Positions 8,041-13,635 of a stretch of 28,440 nucleotides of DNA are shown one piece after another. The stretch is from Minisyncoccota bacterium (GTDB lineage Bacteria > Patescibacteriota > Minisyncoccia > Minisyncoccales > PEYH01), in assembly GCA_028713795.1 (NCBI GenBank), contig JAQTNP010000001.1, positions 1 to 28,440 on the forward strand, given 5' to 3'. The translations under genes and the position numbers were made by a program. Positions within the stretch are counted from its first letter, which is position 1; each line of letters opens with the position of its first letter. Below the pieces are notes generated by a model. That model had not been told where the DNA came from, did not search any database, and saw only the letters and a list, made by a program, of their open reading frames with translations.

Positions 8041-8049
8041 GTTATATCA
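8041..8049 (-). promoter_or_regulatory. Possible extended -10 promoter of the HTH gene
   Basis: On the minus strand TGATATAAC gives an extended -10 (TG at 8048-8049, TATAAC at 8041-8046) but no good -35. A start near 8035 would leave a leader of about 57 nt before the HTH ATG, fully complementary to the 5' part of the plus-strand RNA. Weak evidence on its own; supported by the same TGATA pattern at other promoters here. Confidence 0.35.
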
Positions 8050-8175
8050 ATCCCTCTCCCTCATCGTCTCAGAGCGGCATGCACTCTGACAACGATAACG
8101 GTAGGCCGTTGATCCAAGGAAGGAGTCCTGTATGCACTAACGAGTGATTGAGGGGTGGGTTCACTGATGGATCAT

Positions 8176-8205
8176 AGCGCTACCGTGATAGTGCTAATTT
8201 TTTTG
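8176..8205 (+). terminator. Intrinsic terminator of the plus-strand RNA
   Basis: AGCGCTA (8176-8182) and TAGTGCT (8189-8195) form a 7-bp stem with one G-U pair around a 6-nt loop, followed by AA and seven T. The T run lies only on the plus-strand side, which fixes the direction of the RNA. Confidence 0.75.
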
Positions 8206-8234
8206 TATCTCTTAATGCACATTTAGTCAAGACC

Positions 8235-8257
8235 AAAAAAGCGCTTTCGCGCTTTTT
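8235..8257 (-). terminator. Terminator after rpsI (end of the infA-alpha operon)
   Basis: On the minus strand AAAAAGCGC and GCGCTTTTT (8236-8244 and 8249-8257) form a 9-bp stem closed by a GAAA tetraloop and followed by a T run, starting 7 nt after the rpsI stop. The sequence is close to symmetric, so it could also stop plus-strand transcripts that pass the RNA's own terminator. Confidence 0.88.
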
Positions 8258-8263
8258 CTCTCT

Positions 8264-8794
8264 CTACCTCTTTGCCCATTGCGGGGCGCGCCTTGCTCTT
8301 TTTAATCCGAATTTCTTTCTTTCTCTCTGTCTTGGATCTCTTGTAAGAAATCCAGCCCTCTTTAATCTCTTTCTAAAATCAGCGTTAAATTTGACTAAAG
8401 TCCTTGATATCCCGTGCCTTATTGCTTCTGATTGGGAATTTAATCCTCCTCCTTTTACTATTACAGTTACCCCGAATTTATCCAAAACATTCATTTTCTC
8501 CAAAGGATCCATTATCTTTTTCTGCATCAGAGTTGAAGGAAAATATTCTGCTAATGTTTTTCCATTAACGCTCACTTTTTTATCCCCCTTGGCATATATC
8601 CTTACTCTGGCGATAGAAGTTTTTCTTCTTCCTACTGCTTCAAGATATTCTCCAGATAGTTTTGCTTCGGCAATCTTAACAACAGGTTTTTCAATCTTTT
8701 TAACGGGTTTTTTAGGAGCAACCTTTTTAACAGTTTTTTTTACAGCTGTTTTTTTAGGTTTCTCTTCTGTTTTTTTTGCTGTTTTAGTAACCAT
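8264..8794 (-). CDS. rpsI: 30S ribosomal protein S9 with lysine-rich N-terminal extension
   Basis: S9 lies in the head of the small subunit, with its C-terminal tail reaching the P-site tRNA. The family core starts at about residue 48 (YLEAVGRRKTSIARVR) and ends with the expected basic tail (GLKRARRAPQWAKR), whose last residues contact tRNA. The first 45 or so residues are an extra low-complexity segment of Lys, Pro, Ala, Thr and Val (KKTVKKVAPKKPVKK), making the protein 176 aa instead of about 130. It is 2 nt after rplM and is the last gene before the terminator. Confidence 0.96.
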   Translation of the reverse strand: MVTKTAKKTEEKPKKTAVKKTVKKVAPKKPVKKIEKPVVKIAEAKLSGEYLEAVGRRKTSIARVRIYAKGDKKVSVNGKTLAEYFPSTLMQKKIMDPLEKMNVLDKFGVTVIVKGGGLNSQSEAIRHGISRTLVKFNADFRKRLKRAGFLTRDPRQRERKKFGLKRARRAPQWAKR

Positions 8795-8796
8795 AG

Positions 8797-9153
8797 TTAT
8801 TTCTCAATTTTTAAACGTTTCATCATTCTTGCCTGAAGCTTGTTTTTTGGCAACATTCTGGAAACAGCCAAAAACAAAACTTTTTCAGGGCTTTTTTCAA
8901 AAAGTTTTTCCAAAGTAATACTTTTCATTCCTCCCGGATATCCGGAATAGTGAAAATATTTTTTGACTTTTTCTTTAGTCCCAGTAAATTTTATCTGGTC
9001 AAAATTCTTTACAATAACGTTATCCCCAGCATCCAAATGCGGCTGATAGTCAGTTTTGTGTTTCCCCTGCAAAAGCAAAGCAATCTTTGTAGCCATTCTG
9101 CCCAAAGACATTCCTTTTGCATCTATAGTATGTGTTTCTCTTTTTATCTCCAT
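8797..9153 (-). CDS. rplM: 50S ribosomal protein L13
   Basis: Early-assembly protein of the large subunit. The family signature is clear: GMSLGRMATKIALLLQGK, then DNVIVKN, YFHYSGYPGGMKS and AVSRMLPKNKLQ. At 118 aa it is shorter than the usual 140-150, having lost the N-terminal lead segment and the C-terminal tail. It sits between rplQ and rpsI, the common rplM-rpsI pair here joined to the end of the alpha operon. Confidence 0.96.
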   Translation of the reverse strand: MEIKRETHTIDAKGMSLGRMATKIALLLQGKHKTDYQPHLDAGDNVIVKNFDQIKFTGTKEKVKKYFHYSGYPGGMKSITLEKLFEKSPEKVLFLAVSRMLPKNKLQARMMKRLKIEK

Positions 9154-9154
9154 A

Positions 9155-9505
9155 TTATTTCACTAATTCAATGATTGCCATTCTGGCAGCATCTCCTCTT
9201 CTATTGGCAATCTTTAATATTCTTGTATATCCGCCTTTCCTCTCTTTATACATAGGAGCGACAACTTCCATTAATTTCTTTACGGTTTTGTAAGAAAGCT
9301 TTTGCTGCAATAATCTTTTTGTAGCCAGATCTCCTTTTTTAGCCTTAGTAATCATTTTTTCTGCAAACACAGAAAGCTCTTTAGCTTTAGCTTGAGTCGT
9401 GGTAATCCTTTCTTTCATTATCAAAGCAGTAACTAAGCTTTTAATTAAAGCTTTTCTTTGATCTGTCTCCCTATTAAATTTTCTTCCTTTTTTTCTTTTA
9501 TTCAT
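9155..9505 (-). CDS. rplQ: 50S ribosomal protein L17
   Basis: Large-subunit protein near the exit of the peptide tunnel. It has the standard core: RKFNRETDQRKALIKSLVTALI, then ERITTTQAKAKELSVFAEKMITKAKKG and the GGYTRILKIANRRGDAARMAIIEL C-terminal block. The 116-aa length is normal. It is 3 nt after rpoA, in the usual rpoA-rplQ order. The start ATG follows a weak TAGGAT rather than a full Shine-Dalgarno sequence. Confidence 0.96.
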   Translation of the reverse strand: MNKRKKGRKFNRETDQRKALIKSLVTALIMKERITTTQAKAKELSVFAEKMITKAKKGDLATKRLLQQKLSYKTVKKLMEVVAPMYKERKGGYTRILKIANRRGDAARMAIIELVK

Positions 9506-9508
9506 ATC

Positions 9509-10456
9509 CTACTCAGCTTTTAATTCTAATCCTAATTTCTTTAATGATTTTTTAATCTCCTTTATCCCTTTATCTCCCAGACCCTCTAATTCCAGCAGGC
9601 TGCTTTCTGATTTCTTGGCTAATCCGGCAGCTGTTTTAATGTGTCCGGCAGTTAAGGCATTTACAGTTCTAGTAGAAAGCTTCATATCTTCTACCAATAC
9701 TTCAGCAGCATCGATTTCTGGTTTTTCTTCTTCTGTTTTTTCTATCTTTTTGGGCTTGTCTGTTTCAGCTAATTCTTTGATTCCATTGTCTATTACAGAA
9801 AAATGGTCTAATAGCAATTTGTTTGCTTCCATTAAAGCATTTTCCGGCTGTATTGTTCCGTCTGTTTCGATTTCAATGAATAATTTATCAAAATCAGTTC
9901 TCTGTCCTACCCTCATATTTTCTACTCTATAGCTGACATTCCTGACTGGAGTGAATATAGCATCTAAAGATATTTCTCCTATCTCTAGTTTTTCTGACTC
10001 CCTTGCTTCTTTTGGCTCATATCCTACTCCTTTTCTGACAACTATCTCCATTTCTAATTCAGCTGTTTTACTGGTCAGAGTAGCAATTTTTTGATCTTTA
10101 TTAATCAATTCCAAATCAGTAGGTAAAACAAAATCTTTTCCTGTAACTTCTTTGGCTCCTTTTACCTTCAGGATTGCCTTAATCGGCTCTTCAGAAAAAT
10201 TCTTGAATCTTAATTTCTTTAAATTAAGGCAGATGTGGATTATATCTTCCATCACTCCGGGAATTGTTGAAAATTCATGGCTTACTCCTTTGAATTTTAC
10301 ATCAGTAATCGCCGCTCCTTTTAAAGAAGAAAGCAATACTCTTCTTAAAGGATTGCCGACTGTAAAACCATAGCCAGGGTAAAGACCCTCTATGGTGAAT
10401 TCAGCATAGTTATCTTTTTTTACAATGAGTTTTAAGGAAGATGGTAAAGGTATCAT
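9509..10456 (-). CDS. rpoA: RNA polymerase alpha subunit
   Basis: Alpha dimerises to nucleate RNA polymerase, and its C-terminal domain binds UP elements and activators. The N-terminal domain has the TIEGLYPGYGFTVGNPLRRVLLSSL signature and runs to about residue 230. A charged linker (KPKKIEKTEEEKPE) joins it to a C-terminal helix-hairpin-helix domain (TRTVNALTAGHIKTAAGLA, then LEGLGDKGIKEIKKSL). Compared with the E. coli CTD, the Arg265 and Asn268 equivalents are kept, while Cys269 and Ser299 equivalents are Ala and Gly, so UP-element contact may be weaker. The length of 315 aa is usual. It follows rpsD by 18 nt. Confidence 0.97.
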   Translation of the reverse strand: MIPLPSSLKLIVKKDNYAEFTIEGLYPGYGFTVGNPLRRVLLSSLKGAAITDVKFKGVSHEFSTIPGVMEDIIHICLNLKKLRFKNFSEEPIKAILKVKGAKEVTGKDFVLPTDLELINKDQKIATLTSKTAELEMEIVVRKGVGYEPKEARESEKLEIGEISLDAIFTPVRNVSYRVENMRVGQRTDFDKLFIEIETDGTIQPENALMEANKLLLDHFSVIDNGIKELAETDKPKKIEKTEEEKPEIDAAEVLVEDMKLSTRTVNALTAGHIKTAAGLAKKSESSLLELEGLGDKGIKEIKKSLKKLGLELKAE

Positions 10457-10474
10457 GCCTTTTAAACATTTAAT

Positions 10475-11119
10475 TTATTTTGAATAAAATTCGAATATTG
10501 CCTGTATCTCTGCTGGAGGCGCGGCAATATCGACTGTTGGATATCCGATTACTTCCGCTTCTATCTTTTCAGGATCTAATTTCAGCCAAAGCGGAAGCTG
10601 AATTTTCTTTAATGTAGCTGATAATTCTTTGAAGTTTCCTTTATTTAAAGAAGATGGCCTTACTGTAATTTTATCCCCTACTTTTAAGGTAAAACTGGGG
10701 ATATCAATTGCTTTCCCGTTTACAAAGAAATGTCCATGGGAAACCAATTGCCTTGATTTGGTTCTAGAAGAACCGATTCCTAATCTGTAAATAGCATTAT
10801 CAAGCCTCATTTCCAAACTTTTAACTAAGGCCTCTTGGGCATCTCCCATCTGGCTTTTACCTCCTCTTGATTTTTCCAAGACAGCAATAACATAGTTCTT
10901 GAATTGCTTTTCAGAAAGATTATACCAATTTTTCAATCTTTGTTTCTCTTTTAATTGCCTTCCGTATTCTGAAAGCCCGCCAAGTCTCCTCTTGCCTTTT
11001 ATACCAGGAGGATATGGTTTTACAACCATAGGGCATTTGGCAGTATTGCATTTCTCTCCTTTTAAAAATAATTTCTTGCCAGCCCTTCTACAAATTTTAC
11101 ATTTAGGTCTTTTTTCCAT
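10475..11119 (-). CDS. rpsD: 30S ribosomal protein S4, zinc-binding form
   Basis: Primary 16S-binding protein that starts assembly of the 30S body. The N-terminus carries a CxxC (KCKIC) and a second pair (KCNTAKC), the zinc-binding arrangement of C+ type S4. The S4 RNA-binding domain follows in the C-terminal half (RLDNAIYRLGIGSSRTKSRQLVSHGHFFVNGKAIDIPS). At 214 aa it is close to the usual 200-210. It is 3 nt after rpsK, in the standard alpha operon order. In E. coli S4 represses this operon; no such pseudoknot is obvious here. Confidence 0.96.
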   Translation of the reverse strand: MEKRPKCKICRRAGKKLFLKGEKCNTAKCPMVVKPYPPGIKGKRRLGGLSEYGRQLKEKQRLKNWYNLSEKQFKNYVIAVLEKSRGGKSQMGDAQEALVKSLEMRLDNAIYRLGIGSSRTKSRQLVSHGHFFVNGKAIDIPSFTLKVGDKITVRPSSLNKGNFKELSATLKKIQLPLWLKLDPEKIEAEVIGYPTVDIAAPPAEIQAIFEFYSK

Positions 11120-11122
11120 AGA

Positions 11123-11581
11123 TTAAATTCTTCTTGGTTTTTTACGCTTGCAGCCGTTATGAGGAACAGGAGTAGCATCTATAATAGAAACAATATTTAC
11201 TCCCTGCCCTGCCAAAGCCCTTAAAGCAGATTCTCTTCCGCTTCCAATTCCTTTAATTTTCACTCCTACTTCTTCTATCCTGAATTTCTCAATTGCCTGA
11301 GTTAATACTTCGGCAGCTTTAGCTGCAGCATATGGCGTTCCCTTTTTGGTTCCTTTGAAACCAATCTTTCCAGAGCTAGCCCAACTTAAAACATTTCCAT
11401 TAGCATCGGCCAAAGTCAGGATTGTATTATTATATGTAGAAGAAATAGTAATCAGGCCTTTTTTAATCTGTTTGGCCGTTACTGAAGCCTTGCTTTCTGC
11501 CTTATGTATCTTTGACTCTACTTCTTCTGTTTCTTTCAAAGCTTCCTCTTGTGTTTGTTTTATGACTTTTTTCTTTCCCAT
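11123..11581 (-). CDS. rpsK: 30S ribosomal protein S11 with charged N-terminal extension
   Basis: S11 lies on the 30S platform near the E site. The core from about residue 43 (GLITISSTYNNTILTLADANGNVLSWASSG in pieces) to the GCKRKKPRRI tail is standard. The first 40 residues are an extra Lys/Glu-rich segment (EEALKETEEVESK). I chose the ATG at 11581 (152 aa, MGKKKVIK), which lies 4 nt after the rpsM stop, over an ATG at 11623 inside rpsM that would add 14 residues unlike the family. Confidence 0.95.
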   Translation of the reverse strand: MGKKKVIKQTQEEALKETEEVESKIHKAESKASVTAKQIKKGLITISSTYNNTILTLADANGNVLSWASSGKIGFKGTKKGTPYAAAKAAEVLTQAIEKFRIEEVGVKIKGIGSGRESALRALAGQGVNIVSIIDATPVPHNGCKRKKPRRI

Positions 11582-11585
11582 ATTA

Positions 11586-11975
11586 TTATGTTGGCCCTGG
11601 AGCAGCTTTTCTGCCAGATCCAACTGTTTTTCTTAAATTACCCCTGATTGTTCTAGAATTAACCCTAGTGGTCTGACCTCTTACAGGCAAACCTCTGGCA
11701 TGCCTATGACCCCTCCAGCATCCTATCTCTTTTAATCTCTTGATAGAAATCATTTTCTCTTTTCTTAAATCTCCTTCTACTTTGTAGCTCTTGTTGATTA
11801 GCTGCTGAATAATGCTTACCTCGTCATTGGTTAAATCCCCTGCCTTTTTAGCAGGATCTATTTTAGCAGTTTCCAGTATTTTTTTACTCAAGCTGTCTCC
11901 TATTCCGTAAATGTATGAAAGCGCTATTATTATTTGTTTGTTATTGGGAAGGTTTACCCCTGATATTCTAGCCAT
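11586..11975 (-). CDS. rpsM: 30S ribosomal protein S13
   Basis: Head protein of the small subunit that bridges to L5 and contacts P-site tRNA. It begins ARISGVNLPNNKQIIIALSYIYGIG, the classic S13 start with its helix-two-turns-helix segment, and includes CWRGHRHARGLPVRGQTT before the basic tail GSGRKAAPGPT. The 129-aa length is slightly above the usual 120. It is 6 nt after rpmJ and followed at once by rpsK. Confidence 0.96.
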   Translation of the reverse strand: MARISGVNLPNNKQIIIALSYIYGIGDSLSKKILETAKIDPAKKAGDLTNDEVSIIQQLINKSYKVEGDLRKEKMISIKRLKEIGCWRGHRHARGLPVRGQTTRVNSRTIRGNLRKTVGSGRKAAPGPT

Positions 11976-11981
11976 ATATGT

Positions 11982-12098
11982 CTATTTTCCTTGTCTTTGT
12001 TTATGTTTTGGATTTTCACAGATTACAAAAATGCGGCCTTTTCTTTTTACCGTTTTGCACTTCTTGCATATTTTTTTAACGGATGGTTTTACTTTCAT
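11982..12098 (-). CDS. rpmJ: 50S ribosomal protein L36
   Basis: A 38-aa protein found by translating the minus strand between infA and rpsM. It starts MKVKPSVKKICKKCKTVKRK and ends KHKQRQGK, with the zinc ligands CxxC (Cys11, Cys14), Cys27 and a following His32, the C+ form of L36. It binds 23S rRNA late in 50S assembly. Its ATG overlaps the infA stop by four bases (ATGA). The position between infA and rpsM is the usual one. Confidence 0.95.
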   Translation of the reverse strand: MKVKPSVKKICKKCKTVKRKGRIFVICENPKHKQRQGK

Positions 12099-12316
12099 CT
12101 TTTTCTGAAGATTATTCTTCCTCTTTCGTCATTAGGCGTCGGCATTTCTACTGTTACCTTGTCTCCTGGCAGAATCTTAATCTTAAACATTCTTAATTTT
12201 CCAGCCAAATGCGCCAGCACTTCCCGGCCATCGTTTAGCCTAACTTTAAAAGTCGTGCTTGGCAAGGCTTCAGTAATGATACCGTCGCTTTTATATGTTG
12301 CTTTTTTTTCTGACAT
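12095..12316 (-). CDS. infA: Translation initiation factor IF-1
   Basis: IF-1 binds the 30S A site and supports start-codon selection with IF-2 and IF-3. The 73-aa protein is one S1/OB fold: GIITEALPSTTFKVRLNDG, then HLAGKLRMFKIKILPGDKV and the C-terminal GRIIFRKR. It is the first gene of the infA-rpmJ-rpsM-rpsK-rpsD-rpoA-rplQ-rplM-rpsI transcript, about 25 nt downstream of the predicted transcription start. The short leader has no Shine-Dalgarno sequence. Confidence 0.97.
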   Translation of the reverse strand: MSEKKATYKSDGIITEALPSTTFKVRLNDGREVLAHLAGKLRMFKIKILPGDKVTVEMPTPNDERGRIIFRKR

Positions 12317-12332
12317 TAAGTATTTTATCTTA

Positions 12333-12350
12333 TATCAGATATCTCTGATA
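12333..12350. promoter_or_regulatory. Perfect inverted repeat over the infA promoter -10 and start (operator candidate)
   Basis: TATCAGA (12333-12339) and TCTGATA (12344-12350) are perfect 7-bp arms around a 4-nt centre. The repeat overlaps the predicted -10 (12348-12353) and the transcription start of the infA operon. It could be an operator for a dimeric regulator or, at the RNA level, a start-proximal hairpin. A second promoter-like pair (TTGATA at 12352-12357, 17-nt spacer, TATAAG at 12329-12334) also overlaps it. Confidence 0.5.
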
Positions 12351-12376
12351 ATATCAATATTCTAGCTCAGAGTCAA
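12348..12376 (-). promoter_or_regulatory. Promoter of the infA-alpha operon
   Basis: On the minus strand TTGACT (12371-12376), a 17-nt spacer ending in TGA, and TATTAT (12348-12353) give a good -35 plus an extended -10. The start would be near 12341. It lies directly after the stop of the baseplate-J-like gene, so the nine downstream genes can be expressed independently of alaS. Confidence 0.75.
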
Positions 12377-12379
12377 GAA

Positions 12380-13630
12380 TTAGTCAAATCTTACCTCTAT
12401 TTCTATCTGCTCGGCATCCCCGGAAGCCCTTCCGGCAAAAAACGGGCTGAAATTGACCTTTGGCTCTGTTTTCATGTCCTGATACATTTCTAAAATGTAT
12501 CTTTTGATATTACTGGCTTTCTGGTTTTTCACCACTTCTTTTATCGCTGCTAAATCTATAGAAGGGTACATTTCCAAAGAAAAGGAAATGTTGAGAGTTA
12601 TGCTTTCTGTGGCATCAACAATAGATTCTAAGGTTTTTATATTAGCGCTTCCCTCTTTAATATCCTGCTGGGCAAATTGCTGGGAAATTATAAACTTATT
12701 AATCACAGCAAGCAAATCGTCTTTTTTAACAGCCAATATATTGCCTTTTAATTTCATCTGATATATGAAAGTGCTCTTTTCCTGCCCTACTTTCACATCA
12801 ACGGGATCAGATTCTAGAATCTCTGTTCCTATTGTTTTTTCCAAAACAACATATTCTTCTCCAGCCATTGTTTTTAATTCTTTCAAACCGCTATCTTCGG
12901 CTATTAATTTCAGCTCATCCTCGGCCGCATCTAAATCATCCTGGGTTACTATCTTTACTTCTCCTGTAGAACCGCCCTCCATTTTATCTAAAGATTTTCC
13001 TGTAACACTGGAATACAACTGCTGGGGAGAATAGTTTCTCAATCCAGGTATAGAAAAGGTGCAGGGATCAATATTATAATCAGATCCTGCTTCAGCAGCA
13101 ACCACTTTTACATCAACACTCCCTCCGGCCGGAACAGTAAATCCTTTTTTGGCTAGAAACATCTTAGTCGGGCTTGAAGAAGACAAAAATCTTGTATTGG
13201 CAATCAAAGTTACTGGCTTTGTATATTTATTGGTAACCTTTATTACCCCCTCTGCTTTAGTTTCCACGCTGGAATGGGTTGTCTGGAATTCTTCAGAAAC
13301 GATAAATTCCTTTTCCAAAATTTTTGCAGGCACTGTCTTATTCTCAAAATCAATTTCTGCTAGATCCTTTTTAGCATTTAAAGATATTTCTGAATCAAAA
13401 GGTTCTGTCTGAGGATATATGGTAACCTTGGTATGGCTGGCTTTAAGCAACCTGGTTCCCAAAAACAAAAGAGTCAAAATAACAAAAAAAGAAAATATGA
13501 CTTTTGGTATCAATGTCTTTTTGTTCCTTTCCTTTTTGTGCTTTTTATAAGAAGAATCTTCAACAGATTTCTTATCCGGTTTTTCTACGTGTTTTCTTAC
13601 GGGTTTTAAATCATACAGCTTAAAAGGCAT
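12380..13630 (-). CDS. Single-pass membrane protein with baseplate-J-like domain
   Basis: A 416-aa protein of unknown role. The N-terminal 40 residues are cytoplasmic and highly basic, one transmembrane helix follows at about 41-62 (VIFSFFVILTLLFLG), and the rest is a large probably extracytoplasmic part. Residues 127-187 (GVIKVTNKYTKPVTLIANTRF, then FTVPAGGSVDVKVVAAEAGSDYN) resemble the Baseplate_J/gp47 domain, as in CPR proteins annotated this way. There are no other phage structural genes around, so this is not a prophage remnant. I chose the ATG at 13630; the longer frame starts with TTG at 13642, overlapping alaS. It follows alaS and precedes the infA promoter. No enzymatic motif seen. 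Confidence 0.65.
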   Translation of the reverse strand: MPFKLYDLKPVRKHVEKPDKKSVEDSSYKKHKKERNKKTLIPKVIFSFFVILTLLFLGTRLLKASHTKVTIYPQTEPFDSEISLNAKKDLAEIDFENKTVPAKILEKEFIVSEEFQTTHSSVETKAEGVIKVTNKYTKPVTLIANTRFLSSSSPTKMFLAKKGFTVPAGGSVDVKVVAAEAGSDYNIDPCTFSIPGLRNYSPQQLYSSVTGKSLDKMEGGSTGEVKIVTQDDLDAAEDELKLIAEDSGLKELKTMAGEEYVVLEKTIGTEILESDPVDVKVGQEKSTFIYQMKLKGNILAVKKDDLLAVINKFIISQQFAQQDIKEGSANIKTLESIVDATESITLNISFSLEMYPSIDLAAIKEVVKNQKASNIKRYILEMYQDMKTEPKVNFSPFFAGRASGDAEQIEIEVRFD

Positions 13631-13635
13631 ATGTA

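Larger units (their letters stand above)
7996..8205 (+). ncRNA. Candidate structured small RNA, unclassified
   Basis: A stretch of about 210 nt, GC-rich against its surroundings, without a credible ORF and folding into consecutive helices on the plus strand. (I) A 10-bp stem with a one-base bulge (8000-8010 with 8053-8062) encloses a hairpin CCGA(A)TCAG / CTGATCGG at 8021-8041. (II) An 11-bp hairpin at 8063-8096 has a 9-nt loop CGGCAUGCA. (III) AACGG-UAGG-CCGUU lies at 8097-8110. (IV) A long-range stem TGATCCA (8110-8116) / TGGATCA (8168-8174) encloses CACT-AACG-AGTG (8135-8146). (V) A terminator hairpin with T7 ends it. Heptamer ATGCACT occurs twice (8079 and 8132). A promoter lies just upstream. 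I could not align it with tmRNA, RNase P, SRP or 6S RNA. It could instead be a leader of the HTH gene on the minus strand, but the T tract favours the plus strand. Confidence 0.6.

Noticed and set aside
8151..8175. GGGTTCACTGATGGATC read as a tRNA T-arm
   Set aside because: There is no matching acceptor, D or anticodon arm around it, and the segment pairs better with 8110-8116.
7990..8205. Known housekeeping RNA (tmRNA, RNase P, SRP or 6S)
   Set aside because: No tRNA-like ends or tag frame, no GAGGAAAGUCC-type RNase P core, no SRP helix 8 loop, and no single long rod with a central bubble as in 6S RNA.
12380..13630. Prophage remnant because of the baseplate-J-like domain
   Set aside because: No capsid, tail, lysis or integrase genes next to it, composition is native, and it has a membrane anchor at the N-terminus.
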